From: Microbacterium sp. 18062
Lineage (GTDB): Bacteria > Actinomycetota > Actinomycetes > Actinomycetales > Microbacteriaceae
Assembly (NCBI RefSeq): GCF_902706225.1
Contig: NZ_CACSKB010000042.1
Location: 1-33,012, forward strand
Reading direction: 5' to 3'
Length of the DNA stretch: 33,012 nt
Under the pieces are notes generated by a model. The model was given only the letters and a program-made list of their open reading frames with translations. It made no database searches and was not told where the DNA came from. Within the stretch, counting starts at the first letter, position 1. Each line of letters starts with the position of its first letter. Of the stretch, positions 17,937 through 26,254 are shown one piece after another. The translations under genes and the position numbers were made by a program.

Positions 17937-17942
17937 AGTCTA
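17937..17942 (-). promoter_or_regulatory. Leaderless promoter of cytochrome c maturation operon
   Basis: On the minus strand TAGACT is followed by 6 bases and GTG at 17930. No Shine-Dalgarno and no clear -35. Confidence 0.6.
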
Positions 17943-17985
17943 CGTGGGAGGGTTCTCTGGATTGCCTGAACGCCCGCCCTGAGAC

Positions 17986-18666
17986 TCAGTCGGCGGCGGG
18001 GTCGGGCTCGCCGCGCTGGCGCAGGAGCGACCGGATGCGCACGTAGAGGAACCAGGCGACGCCGACGAAGACCGCGGCGATGACGATGTACTGCAGCACG
18101 TCGGCGTAGCGCTCGACGATCGGCCACGCCTCACCGAGGAAGAAGCCGGCCAGCACGAAGATCGTGTTCCAGATGAGGCTGCCGGCCCCGGTCAGCAGGC
18201 CGAACTTCCACAGGGGCATCCGGGTGACACCCGCCGGGATCGAGATGAGGCTCCGGAAGATGGGGATCATGCGGCCGAAGAAGACGGCCTTGCCACCGTG
18301 CCGGGTGAACCAGGCGACGGTGCGGTCGATGTCCTCCGGATGCAGCAGCGGGATCTTCGCCGCGATGCGGCGGAGGCGGTCGACGCCGAGCCAGGCACCG
18401 ATGCCGTAGAGAGCGAAGGCGCCCACGAGCGATCCCAGCGTCGTCCAGATGAGCGCCTCGGCGAGGGTGAAGGTGCCGCGGCTCGCGGTGAGCCCCGCCA
18501 TCGGCAGGATCGCCTCGCTCGGCAGCGGCGGGAAGAGGTTCTCCAGCGCGATCGCGATGCCGGCGCCGACCGGACCGATCACCTCCATGAGGGAGACGAT
18601 CATGTCCATCAACGAGGTCAGCCAGGATCCCTCGTCGGCGCGGGCGTGCACTGCGGTGTCGGTCAT
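17986..18666 (-). CDS. DedA/VTT-family membrane protein
   Basis: A 226-residue polytopic protein of the DedA family, members of which act in lipid flipping and membrane homeostasis. It shows the family motifs ENLFPPLPSEAILPMAG and FFGRMIPIFRSLISIPAGVTRMP, whose arginines and re-entrant helices are conserved. The ATG has GAGGA 8 bases upstream. A candidate -10, TACCCT on the minus strand at 18730-18735, would give a leader of about 60 bases. It is upstream of the phosphatase operon, which has its own promoter, so co-transcription is unproven. Confidence 0.93.
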   Translation of the reverse strand: MTDTAVHARADEGSWLTSLMDMIVSLMEVIGPVGAGIAIALENLFPPLPSEAILPMAGLTASRGTFTLAEALIWTTLGSLVGAFALYGIGAWLGVDRLRRIAAKIPLLHPEDIDRTVAWFTRHGGKAVFFGRMIPIFRSLISIPAGVTRMPLWKFGLLTGAGSLIWNTIFVLAGFFLGEAWPIVERYADVLQYIVIAAVFVGVAWFLYVRIRSLLRQRGEPDPAAD

Positions 18667-18802
18667 CGGGTGTCCTCATCGGGGGCTCGGTGATCGGCAC
18701 GCCACGCAGGAGCGGGCGCTGCTGAGCACAGGGTACGGCCCGAAGGTGAACCGCCGCTGTGAGCGGGCGCGGGGGGACGAGCGCGGGCCGCAGCCCCGGG
18801 GC

Positions 18803-19300
18803 TCAGGTCGCGGCCCAGACGAGGAAGGCGCCGAGGAGGCAGAGCGCGGCCATCAGGGCGGCACCGGCGAGCGGCACCCAGAACCCCCGCCGACGGACCA
18901 CCAGCAGCACCGCCCCGACGAACAGCGCCAGCGCCACCACGAGCCAGGGTGCGGTGAACGATACCCAGACCCCGATCTCGAACAGCCCGTCCTGGCAGAT
19001 CCGTCCCGCGCCGCCGCACGCCTCGTCGGAGAGCCCCACGAGGAGCGCGTACCCGGACGCGACCACCGCCGCGGCGATCAGAAGGAGCAGCAGCACGACG
19101 GTCAGCGCGATGTCCCAGCCCTTGCGACGACGCGCCGGACGCTCGGTCGCCGGCCTGCGGGGCTCGCGCTCCGCAGGGGACTCGGCGCTGGCGCGGGTCT
19201 CCTGCTCGGCCGATGCGGACGGCACCTGCGGCCCGACCCGGAAGGCCTCCGGAGGCATCGTGTAGACGCCGGGGTCGTCGCCCGGCCGCGATCCGCTCAC
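18803..19300 (-). CDS. Small membrane protein of unknown function
   Basis: A 165-residue protein. Residues 1-58 are soluble, Pro/Glu/Arg-rich and start with DPGVYTMPPEAFRVG-type sequence. Three hydrophobic segments follow (IALTVVLLLLLIAAAVVASGYALL, then FTAPWLVVALALFVGAVLLVV, then a C-terminal segment), with two cysteines between the first and second (CGGAGRIC). I do not recognise a characterised family; it may be a Microbacteriaceae-specific DUF. The GTG start is supported by TACGAT exactly 6 bases upstream. It is divergent to aspS across a 56-bp spacer. Confidence 0.8.
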   Translation of the reverse strand: MSGSRPGDDPGVYTMPPEAFRVGPQVPSASAEQETRASAESPAEREPRRPATERPARRRKGWDIALTVVLLLLLIAAAVVASGYALLVGLSDEACGGAGRICQDGLFEIGVWVSFTAPWLVVALALFVGAVLLVVRRRGFWVPLAGAALMAALCLLGAFLVWAAT

Positions 19301-19306
19301 CTCGCC

Positions 19307-19312
19307 ATCGTA
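19307..19312 (-). promoter_or_regulatory. Leaderless promoter of small membrane protein
   Basis: On the minus strand TACGAT is followed by 6 bases and GTG at 19300. Confidence 0.5.
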
Positions 19313-19342
19313 CGGCGCCCTCGTCGCCGGTCGACGCCCCCG

Positions 19343-19348
19343 TAGACT
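19343..19348 (+). promoter_or_regulatory. Leaderless promoter of aspS
   Basis: TAGACT is followed by 8 bases and the aspS GTG at 19357. There is no Shine-Dalgarno. Confidence 0.6.
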
Positions 19349-19356
19349 GGTCCCTC

Positions 19357-20700
19357 GTGAGCGAACGCGTCCTCGTACAGCAGCTGAAGTCCCTGCCGGC
19401 CGGCACCGTCACGGTGTCCGGGTGGGTCGAGACCGTCCGTGACCAGAAGAAGGTGCAGTTCGTCATCCTTCGCGACGAGACGGGCGCGGTGCAGCTGGTG
19501 AACCCGGCGACCCGCGAGCTCGCCGAGGACGCGGATGCGGGCGCCGCCGCATCCCTCGCCCTGACCGAGACGATCTCGAATCTCGCGACCGGCACCTTCC
19601 TCACCGTCACCGGCGAGCTGAAGCACGACGAGCGCGTCAAGCTCGGCGGCGTCGAGGTGAGGATCGCGCGGCTCGAGATCGCGGCCGCCGCGAACCCGGA
19701 GACGCCGATCGCGGCCGACTCGAGCGTCGACAAGCGGATGGACTGGCGCTTCCTCGACCTGCGCCAGCGTCGCAACAACCTCATCTTCCGGGTGCAGACG
19801 ACCCTCGAGCACGCCCTCCGCACCTACTGGATCGAGCGCGACTACATCGAGGTGCACTCGCCGAAGCTGATGGCGTCGCCGTCGGAGTCGAACGCGGAGC
19901 TCTTCGAGGTGCCCTACTTCGAGGACAAGACGGCCTACCTCGCGCAGAGCCCGCAGTTCTTCAAGCAGATGGCGCAGGTCGCCGGGTTCGGCAAGATCTT
20001 CGAGATCGCCCCCGCCTTCCGCGCCGACCCCTCCTTCACGAGCCGGCACGCGACCGAGTTCACCTCGATCGACGCGGAGATCAGCTGGGTCGACTCGCAC
20101 GAGGACGTCGCGCGGATGCAGGAGGAGCTGCTGCAGTTCGCGTTCCAGGCCGTGAAGGACAAGCACGGCGCCGAGATCGAGGAGCTGTTCGGCCTCGAGG
20201 TGCAGGTGCCCGCCATCCCCTTCCCCCGCATCCCGCTCGCCGAGGCGCGCGAGATCGTCGCGAAGCGCGGCTACGAGATCCCCCGCACCGACGGCGACCT
20301 CGACCCCGAGGGCGAGCGTCAGATCGCGGCCTACGTCGAGGAGACGTACGGCCACCAGTTCGTGTTCGTCACCGACTACCACCCCGAGATCCGCGCGTTC
20401 TACCACATGCGCGACGAGCAGACCGGGCTGACCCGCAGCTACGACCTGCTGTTCAAGGGCGTCGAGATCACGACCGGCGCGCAGCGCGAGCACCGCGTCG
20501 ACGTGCTGATCGAGCAGGCGAGGGAGAAGGGCCTCGATCCCGAGCACCTCGACTTCTACCTCGACTTCTTCCGCTACGGCGCGCCGCCGCACGGCGGGTT
20601 CGGCATGGGCCTTGCCCGCGTGCTGATGCTGCTGCTCGGCGAGTCCTCCATCCGCGAGGTCACCTACCTCTTCCGCGGCCCGACCCGTCTCGCCCCGTAG
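19357..20700 (+). CDS. aspS: Aspartate--tRNA(Asp/Asn) ligase, archaeal-type (type 2)
   Basis: A class IIb aminoacyl-tRNA synthetase of 447 residues, much shorter than the usual bacterial AspRS (about 590) because the GAD insertion is missing. It has an N-terminal OB-fold anticodon domain (VSGWVETVRDQKKVQFVILRD), motif 2 (FRADPSFTSRHATEFTSIDAE) and motif 3 (GGFGMGLARVLMLLL). This type can be non-discriminating and make Asp-tRNA(Asn) for the GatCAB amidotransferase. By my recall of the Thermococcus enzyme, the position after GWV (Trp or His in studied enzymes) is Glu here while the nearby Lys is kept, so specificity cannot be settled. GTG at 19357 is preferred because TAGACT precedes it by 8 bases. 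Confidence 0.95.
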   Translation: MSERVLVQQLKSLPAGTVTVSGWVETVRDQKKVQFVILRDETGAVQLVNPATRELAEDADAGAAASLALTETISNLATGTFLTVTGELKHDERVKLGGVEVRIARLEIAAAANPETPIAADSSVDKRMDWRFLDLRQRRNNLIFRVQTTLEHALRTYWIERDYIEVHSPKLMASPSESNAELFEVPYFEDKTAYLAQSPQFFKQMAQVAGFGKIFEIAPAFRADPSFTSRHATEFTSIDAEISWVDSHEDVARMQEELLQFAFQAVKDKHGAEIEELFGLEVQVPAIPFPRIPLAEAREIVAKRGYEIPRTDGDLDPEGERQIAAYVEETYGHQFVFVTDYHPEIRAFYHMRDEQTGLTRSYDLLFKGVEITTGAQREHRVDVLIEQAREKGLDPEHLDFYLDFFRYGAPPHGGFGMGLARVLMLLLGESSIREVTYLFRGPTRLAP

Positions 20701-21060
20701 GCTCTGCCCGTTCCCCGCATCCGATGCCCCCGTGCGCCCGGCGACACCCCACGGCGTACGTCGAGCACGGCGACGCGGTGCGGGTCGCGCTCGAGGCCGC
20801 CCCGGTCATCGCCCGCCCGGTCGGCTCGCGGAAGGAACAGCGAGACGGCGTTCCTCCCGCGGTCCCACCCCGCTTCTCGCCTCGCGCACCCTGCCCCTCC
20901 GGCCGGACCCGGTGCTGATCGCCGCCACATCGACGCTCAGAGCGAATCGGTACGCGGACCGCGTCCACCGGAATCGACGACGACGCACGCACGCCCGCGC
21001 ACAGTATCCCGACCGCGGAGCCGTCTGTCGAGCCGGCCCCGCACGCATAGGGGCGAGGTC
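20701..21060. other. Gene-poor gap between aspS and mscS
   Basis: About 390 bases precede the MscS start with no convincing gene, RNA or strong hairpin. One plus-strand frame begins PTAYVEHGDAVRVALEA, faintly like the start of a soluble enzyme, but it turns Pro/Arg-rich and stops after 64 codons without a ribosome-binding site. It could be a decayed gene. Confidence 0.4.
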
Positions 21061-21066
21061 TAGCGT
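21061..21066 (+). promoter_or_regulatory. Possible mscS -10 element
   Basis: TAGCGT lies 24 bases before the ATG, leaving room for the GAGGAG ribosome-binding site. No -35 was found. Confidence 0.35.
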
Positions 21067-21090
21067 GGGTGTCCCGTCGTGAGGAGACCC

Positions 21091-22290
21091 ATGCTCGACC
21101 CCTGGCTCCAGTTCGCCGTCACGCTCGCCGTGGCCGTCGTGGCGGCGCTCGCGGTGACGGTCGCCGTCGCGCTCGCGACGCGGCTCGCCGCCCGCCGACG
21201 CGCGTGGCCCGCCGGTCTGGTCCGGCGCGCACGGCGCCCGTTCCGCGTGCTCGTGCTCGTCGTCGCCCTCTGGATCGCGTGCACCGTGGCGTTCCCCGAC
21301 CGGGACTGGGTGCCGGCGCTCGACCAGACCTTCACGATCCTCGTGATCGTCGCCTCCGCCTGGCTGCTCGGCGCCCTCCTCACCTTCGCCACCGACATCA
21401 CGCTCGGCCGGTATCGCATCGACGTGCCCGACAACCGGGTGGCGCGGCGCATCCGGACCCAGACCCTCATCGTGCGCCGCCTCGCGATCGCCCTGATCGT
21501 GATCGTCTCGGCCGGCGCGATCCTGCTCACGTTTCCCGCCGTGCAGGCCTTCGGCGCGAGCGTGCTCGCCTCGGCGGGCATCGCGTCGATCATCGCGGGC
21601 CTGGCCGCGCAGTCGGTGCTGGCGAACATCATCGCGGGTCTGCAGCTGGCCTTCAGCGACGCCCTGCGCGTCGACGACGTCGTCGTGGTCGAGGGCGAAT
21701 GGGGCCGGGTCGGCGAGATCACGCTGAGCTATGTCGTGCTCGACCTCTGGGACGATCGCCGGCTCGTGCTCCCGTGCACGTACTTCACGACGACGCCCTT
21801 CCAGAACTGGACCCGCGAGGGATCGGAGCTGCTCGGCTCGATCGAGCTCGACCTGGACTGGCGCGTCTCGCCGAGCCGGATGCGGGCGCAGCTCGAGAAG
21901 GTGCTGGCCGAGACCGACCTCTGGGACGGCAGGGCGAGCGTGCTGCAGGTCACCGAGGCGACCGGCGGCCTCGTGCGGGTGCGCATCCTCGTGACCGCGC
22001 AGGACGCCCCGACCCTGTTCGACCTGCGCTGCATCGTCCGCGAGGCGATGGTGTCCTGGGTGCAGCAGACGATGCCCGCGGCGCTGCCGGTGCAGCGGGT
22101 GCTCATGACCGAGCACGAGGAGAATCCGACCGCGGAGCCGACGCAGACCGCCGAGGTGGGGCTGTTCACCGGCAGCGCCGAGGCGGAGGCGCGCGCGAGC
22201 ACGTTCACACAGGCCATCCCCGTCGTGACGCCCTCGGCCGAGGGCCCGGACGACGCCGACCCCTCGCTCCCCCGGCCCCGGAGCGTCTAG
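21091..22290 (+). CDS. MscS-family mechanosensitive ion channel
   Basis: A 399-residue inner-membrane channel that releases solutes on hypo-osmotic shock. Four hydrophobic segments lie in residues 5-150. The pore-lining helix is ASVLASAGIASIIAGLAAQ (156-174), followed by the MscS-type ANIIAGLQLAFSDALRVDDVVVVEGEWGRV, which continues into the beta domain. The cytosolic vestibule domain runs to about 345. A disordered acidic/Thr-rich tail of about 50 residues follows. ATG was chosen because GAGGAG lies 4-5 bases upstream. The gene is monocistronic and ends in a hairpin that includes its stop codon. Confidence 0.93.
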   Translation: MLDPWLQFAVTLAVAVVAALAVTVAVALATRLAARRRAWPAGLVRRARRPFRVLVLVVALWIACTVAFPDRDWVPALDQTFTILVIVASAWLLGALLTFATDITLGRYRIDVPDNRVARRIRTQTLIVRRLAIALIVIVSAGAILLTFPAVQAFGASVLASAGIASIIAGLAAQSVLANIIAGLQLAFSDALRVDDVVVVEGEWGRVGEITLSYVVLDLWDDRRLVLPCTYFTTTPFQNWTREGSELLGSIELDLDWRVSPSRMRAQLEKVLAETDLWDGRASVLQVTEATGGLVRVRILVTAQDAPTLFDLRCIVREAMVSWVQQTMPAALPVQRVLMTEHEENPTAEPTQTAEVGLFTGSAEAEARASTFTQAIPVVTPSAEGPDDADPSLPRPRSV

Positions 22291-22304
22291 GCTCCGGGGC
22301 CGGG
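22271..22304. terminator. Perfect 14-bp hairpin at mscS stop
   Basis: CCCGGCCCCGGAGC, a 6-base loop holding the TAG stop, then GCTCCGGGGCCGGG. It separates mscS from the convergent peptide operon and can act in both directions. No T-tract. Confidence 0.75.
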
Positions 22305-22348
22305 CCCGATCCGGGCGCGGTCGCCCGCCGGCGAGCAGCCGCGTCCGA

Positions 22349-23431
22349 TCACCCGGCGCCGCCCGTCGCGCGCTCGGGCGGCCCGATGCGCACCGCGCCG
22401 CGGAACCGGTCCCCCTCCCACGCGGCCATGTCCTCGAGCGCGTCGTCGGGAACCGGCAGCAGATGCGCGTCGACCCAGGTCTCCCCCGCCGCCACGTGCA
22501 CCCACGGGTCCTCGACCACGACCGCTCCGGGCAGCGTGCCGTGCGCGAGCACCCAGTGCGGAACGGGGAAGCCCTGCATCGTCGCGAGCGAGATCAGGAG
22601 CAGCACCTGCTCGCCCTTCCCGAGCGCCGCACGCAGACGGGGGACCGAGAGGCGCTCCGCGTCGATGGGCACGCCCAGGCGCCCGGCCTCCGCGCGCGAC
22701 TCGCGCTGCAGCACGGCCCGCCACTCGCGATCCGCCTCGGGGTAGACCTCGAGGATCACCGGACGATCCACGTCGAGGGCGATCGTCACCGGGGAGGCCG
22801 GCCAGGCCCGCCGCACCGCCACGCCGAGGCCCACCGGCTCGCACGCGTTGAAGTTGGTGGCGGCGCGCCAGAGCGTGAGCTCCGCGGGACGGTCGATCTC
22901 GGCGCGGTCCACGGCGCCGGCCTGCACCTGCGCGACCAGCGCCACGACGGCGCCGCAGGAGAAGTCGGTGGTCTGCCGGTAGTACGGCGGCTCGACGACC
23001 GCCGCGCCGCCCAGCCACCGCACGTAGCCGGTGGTGAGGCCGCCCGTGTCGCCGGCATCGGCGAGCGGCGCCTGGAGCGGCGCGAAGCCGGCGCGCGCCG
23101 CATCCGCTGCCGTGACGGTCCAGCCCTCCCACTTGACCTGCGCGCAGCCCTCGGTCCGGGCAAGGGCCACCACCGCCTCGACCACGGCGGCCACGTCGCC
23201 GACCGCGTCGACGACCTTCAGGTAGGCCGTGTGCGGGCGCGCGGTCACGAGCGCCGCCCCCGACCAGCCGTCCGGGCCGGTGACGGCGACCAGACGCGGC
23301 GCATGCACGCCGCGATCGGCGGAACGCCACCGCTCGAGCACCCCGGCCGGCACGAGCGGCACGAGCGGCTCAGGCACGTCGTCGGGGACGAACGGGACGA
23401 CGAGGGTCTCGCCTAGGCGGCCAGATGGCAT
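22349..23431 (-). CDS. C39/papain-like cysteine peptidase with GNAT-like N-terminal region
   Basis: A 360-residue cytosolic protein without signal peptide or TM. Residues about 45-140 resemble a degenerate acetyltransferase (GNAT) half: RLVAVTGPDGWSGAALV, then alternating helices and strands, without a clear acetyl-CoA Q/RxxGxG loop. Residues 148-320 look like the peptidase-C39-like family: Q153 and C159 in YYRQTTDFSCGAVVALV, H292 in PHWVLAHG and D308 in VVEDPW are a plausible oxyanion Gln and catalytic triad. ATG at 23431 has GAGGAG 6 bases upstream and lies inside the end of the ATPase gene (19-base overlap), so it is the last gene of the peptide-transport operon. It probably processes imported substrate; activity is inferred. 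Confidence 0.8.
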   Translation of the reverse strand: MPSGRLGETLVVPFVPDDVPEPLVPLVPAGVLERWRSADRGVHAPRLVAVTGPDGWSGAALVTARPHTAYLKVVDAVGDVAAVVEAVVALARTEGCAQVKWEGWTVTAADAARAGFAPLQAPLADAGDTGGLTTGYVRWLGGAAVVEPPYYRQTTDFSCGAVVALVAQVQAGAVDRAEIDRPAELTLWRAATNFNACEPVGLGVAVRRAWPASPVTIALDVDRPVILEVYPEADREWRAVLQRESRAEAGRLGVPIDAERLSVPRLRAALGKGEQVLLLISLATMQGFPVPHWVLAHGTLPGAVVVEDPWVHVAAGETWVDAHLLPVPDDALEDMAAWEGDRFRGAVRIGPPERATGGAG

Positions 23432-24384
23432 TCCACACTCCTCGTGGGACTCAGGCGGACGATCGGCGGCGCCTCCCGGGCGCAGACGTCTCGGGCGATC
23501 GGGCAGCGCGTGCGGAAGCGGCATCCGCTGGGCAGGTGGACCGGGCTCGGAGGCTCGCCGCCCAGGACGATCCGCTCGCGTGCGACGCGCGGGTCGGGCA
23601 CGGGCGATGCCGCGATGAGAGCCCGGGTGTACGGATGCCGCGGGTCGTCGAACACCTCGTCCACCGCTCCAGTCTCGACCATGCGACCGAGGTACATCAC
23701 CCCCACACGCTGGGCGATGTGACGCACGACCGGCAGCCCGTGCCCGATGAACAGGTAGGCGAGCCCCATGCTCTCCCGCAGATCGGCGAACAGGTTGACG
23801 ATCTGCGCCTGCACCGAAACGTCGAGGGCCGAGACCGCCTCGTCGGCGAGCACGAGCCGCGGTCGCAGCGCGATGGCGCGCGCGATGCTCACCCGCTGCC
23901 GCTGCCCGCCCGACAGCGCGCGCGGGCGCGATGCCCGACGCGAGGGGTCGAGGCCGACCGAGCGGAACAGCTCGTCGACCCGATCGTCGAGCTCGCTGCC
24001 GCGCAGCCCGCCGAGGACCGCGAGGGGCTCGGCGACGATCGCGCCCGCCGTCAGACGGGGGTTCAGCGATCCGAGCGGATCCTGGAACACGGCCTGCATG
24101 CTCGGACGCACCCGGCGCAGCGCAGCGCCGCGGAGCCCGGTGACGTCGCGACCGTCGAACCGGACGGCGCCGGAGGTCACGTCGATCAGACGGAGGGCCG
24201 CCCGACCGAGGGTGGACTTTCCCGAGCCGGACTCGCCGACCAGCGCGAACGTCTCGGACGGCAGGATGTCCAGACTCACCCCGTCGACGGCACGCACGTG
24301 GCCGCGGGTCCCGCGCCGGCCGCGTCCGGCGGCCACCGGGTAGTGCTTGGAGACGTCCTCGAGCGAGAGGAGCGGGGAGCTCAT
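23413..24384 (-). CDS. Oligopeptide/dipeptide ABC transporter ATPase (OppF/DppF type)
   Basis: A 323-residue ABC ATPase. Walker A is GESGSGKST, the Q-loop is in AVFQDPLGSLNPR, the signature is LSGGQRQRV, Walker B is RLVLADEAVSALD (ADEA instead of the usual ADEP) and the H-loop is FIGHGLPVV, with the switch His kept but Gly replacing the usual Asp. The C-terminal oligopeptide-transporter extension HPYTRALIAASPVPDP and a CRFRTRCPIARDVC cysteine pair (iron-sulfur-like in OppD/F) are present. Start and stop overlap both neighbours (ATGA with the upstream ATPase). It pairs with the OppD-type ATPase to power the two permeases. Confidence 0.95.
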   Translation of the reverse strand: MSSPLLSLEDVSKHYPVAAGRGRRGTRGHVRAVDGVSLDILPSETFALVGESGSGKSTLGRAALRLIDVTSGAVRFDGRDVTGLRGAALRRVRPSMQAVFQDPLGSLNPRLTAGAIVAEPLAVLGGLRGSELDDRVDELFRSVGLDPSRRASRPRALSGGQRQRVSIARAIALRPRLVLADEAVSALDVSVQAQIVNLFADLRESMGLAYLFIGHGLPVVRHIAQRVGVMYLGRMVETGAVDEVFDDPRHPYTRALIAASPVPDPRVARERIVLGGEPPSPVHLPSGCRFRTRCPIARDVCAREAPPIVRLSPTRSVECHLAA

Positions 24385-25388
24385 CCGTTCACCTCCATCG
24401 GCTCGCGCACACCGAGCGGGTGCCAGCAGGCGTAGCGGCGGCCGGGCTCGCCCACGGGCGCGGGATCGTCGGTGCGGCACCGGTCGGTCGCCAGGGCGCA
24501 TCGCGGATGGAACGAGCACCCGGACGGGCGGGAGGCGGGGTCGGGGACCATTCCGGGGATGGTCGTCAATCGGCCGCGTTCCCCGGTGAGCGGCGGGATG
24601 CATTCGAGCAGCCCGCGCGTGTACGGATGCCGCGCGTCGAAGAAGGCGTCCCGCGGCGCGGCGTCCTCGACCACCCGGCCGGAGTACATGATGACGACGC
24701 GGTCGGCGATCTCGGCCGCCACGCCCATGTCGTGCGTGACCAGCAGCACCGCCATCCCGCGCTCCGTGCGGAGGCGGTCGATGAGCTCCAGGATCTGCGC
24801 CTGCACCGTCACGTCGAGGGCGGTCGTGGGCTCGTCGGCGATCAGCAGCTCCGGCTCGGCGGCGAGCGCCGACGCGATCATGACGCGCTGGCACATGCCG
24901 CCGGACAGCTCGTGCGGGTGGCTGCGCAGCACTCGCTCGCCGTCGTGGATGCCGACGTCGGCGAGCAGGCGGAGCATGCGTTCGCGTCGCTCGGCGGGCC
25001 GCAGCCCACCGTGCCGGCGGCGCAGGGACTCCGTCAGCTGCGACCCGATCGTGAACAGCGGATCGAGCGAGCTCATGGGCTCCTGGAAGACCATCGCGAG
25101 CTCGCGTCCGCGCAGCCGTGCGAGACCGGCCGCGTCGAGGACCTCGCCGGCGAACCGCAGCCCGCCCGACACCGCGAGAGAGCGATCCTGAGCGGTCAGT
25201 CCCATGAGGGTGCGCGCGGTCACCGACTTGCCCGAGCCGGATTCGCCGACCAGGCAGACGATCTCTCCCCGGCCGATCTCGAACGAGACGTCCTCCACGA
25301 GCGCAGGCCCGGAGTGGGCGTGCCGGGCGAGACGGACGGTGAGTCGTTCGGCCGAGAGCAACGGCTCTCCGCGCACGGGCGCGGTCAT
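24381..25388 (-). CDS. Oligopeptide/dipeptide ABC transporter ATPase (OppD/DppD type)
   Basis: A 335-residue ABC ATPase with Walker A GESGSGKSV, Q-loop FQEPMSSLDP, signature LSGGMCQRV, Walker B LLIADEPTTALD and H-loop VTHDMGVAAEIAD. The C-terminal oligopeptide domain has HPYTRGLLECIPPL, GMVPDP and a cysteine cluster SGCSFHPRCALATDRC, the OppD/F hallmark. It overlaps the permease upstream and the second ATPase downstream by ATGA. Confidence 0.95.
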   Translation of the reverse strand: MTAPVRGEPLLSAERLTVRLARHAHSGPALVEDVSFEIGRGEIVCLVGESGSGKSVTARTLMGLTAQDRSLAVSGGLRFAGEVLDAAGLARLRGRELAMVFQEPMSSLDPLFTIGSQLTESLRRRHGGLRPAERRERMLRLLADVGIHDGERVLRSHPHELSGGMCQRVMIASALAAEPELLIADEPTTALDVTVQAQILELIDRLRTERGMAVLLVTHDMGVAAEIADRVVIMYSGRVVEDAAPRDAFFDARHPYTRGLLECIPPLTGERGRLTTIPGMVPDPASRPSGCSFHPRCALATDRCRTDDPAPVGEPGRRYACWHPLGVREPMEVNG

Positions 25389-26254
25389 CGGTCCGCCCGA
25401 TCGCGCAGCCAGTCTCCGGCGAGTCCGATCGCGATCACCGTGAGCGAGATCATGACGCCGGCGAAGGTGGACACCCACCACGACTGCCGCAGGAACGCCT
25501 GACCGGACGCGAGGAGCTGTCCCCAGTCCGGCACGTCCATGCGCGGTCCGAGACCGAGGAAGCTCAGCGCCGCGGCCACGAGGATCGCCTCTCCCACCGC
25601 GATCGTCGCGAGGGCGACGACCGGTGCGGACGCATTGGGCAGGACGTGCCGGAAGAGGATGCGCCCCGGGCCGATCCCGGTCGCGCGCGCGGCCTCGATG
25701 AACAGCCGGCTGCGCGTGGAGATGACCTGACCGCGCATGACCCGCGCGAACCCGGCCATGAACGCGGTGGCGACCGAGAGGATCAGCACGCCCACGGACG
25801 GCCCGGCGGCGGCGGTGATGACGAGGGCGAGCAGCACCCCCGGCAGCGCCATCATGACGTCGAGAACCCGCCCGATCAGGGCGTCGACGATGCCGCCGAC
25901 ATAGCCGGCGACGAGACCGACGAGGCTGCCGGCGACCACGGCGAGGAGGGTCGCTGCGACTCCGATCGTGAGCGCGGTACGGGCTCCGTGCACGAGCAGC
26001 AGGTAGACCGATCGGCCGTACTGCTCGGTGCCGAGCGGGGCATCGGGCCCGGGCGGCTGGAGCACTCGGGTCGGATGCAGTGTCTCGGGGTCCCCCGGGG
26101 CGAGCAGGCCGGGAGCGAGAGCGGCGACGGCCAGGACCAGCAGCCATGCCCCCGAGAGCCCGACGAGCACCCCGTCGAGAGTGGGGCGCCGGGGACGCGA
26201 CCACTCGCGGGTGACCGAGCCGACCTGGGCGGCGACCGCGGCGAGCCCGCTCAT
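25385..26254 (-). CDS. Peptide ABC transporter permease (OppC/DppC type)
   Basis: A 289-residue inner-membrane permease with one N-terminal TM (VLVGLSGAWLLVLAVAALAPGLL), the PLGTEQYGRSVYLLLVHGARTAL entry segment and five TMs. The EAA-like loop that docks on the ATPases is EAARATGIGPGRILFRHVLPN. It pairs with the OppB-type permease. It overlaps the amidohydrolase stop (ATGA at 26251-26254), so the enzyme gene sits between the two permease genes rather than at the operon edge. Confidence 0.95.
   Translation of the reverse strand: MSGLAAVAAQVGSVTREWSRPRRPTLDGVLVGLSGAWLLVLAVAALAPGLLAPGDPETLHPTRVLQPPGPDAPLGTEQYGRSVYLLLVHGARTALTIGVAATLLAVVAGSLVGLVAGYVGGIVDALIGRVLDVMMALPGVLLALVITAAAGPSVGVLILSVATAFMAGFARVMRGQVISTRSRLFIEAARATGIGPGRILFRHVLPNASAPVVALATIAVGEAILVAAALSFLGLGPRMDVPDWGQLLASGQAFLRQSWWVSTFAGVMISLTVIAIGLAGDWLRDRADR

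Noticed and set aside
20724..20918. 64-codon plus-strand frame after aspS
   Set aside because: No ribosome-binding site, a Pro/Arg-rich second half and no recognisable family. Noted only as a possible remnant.
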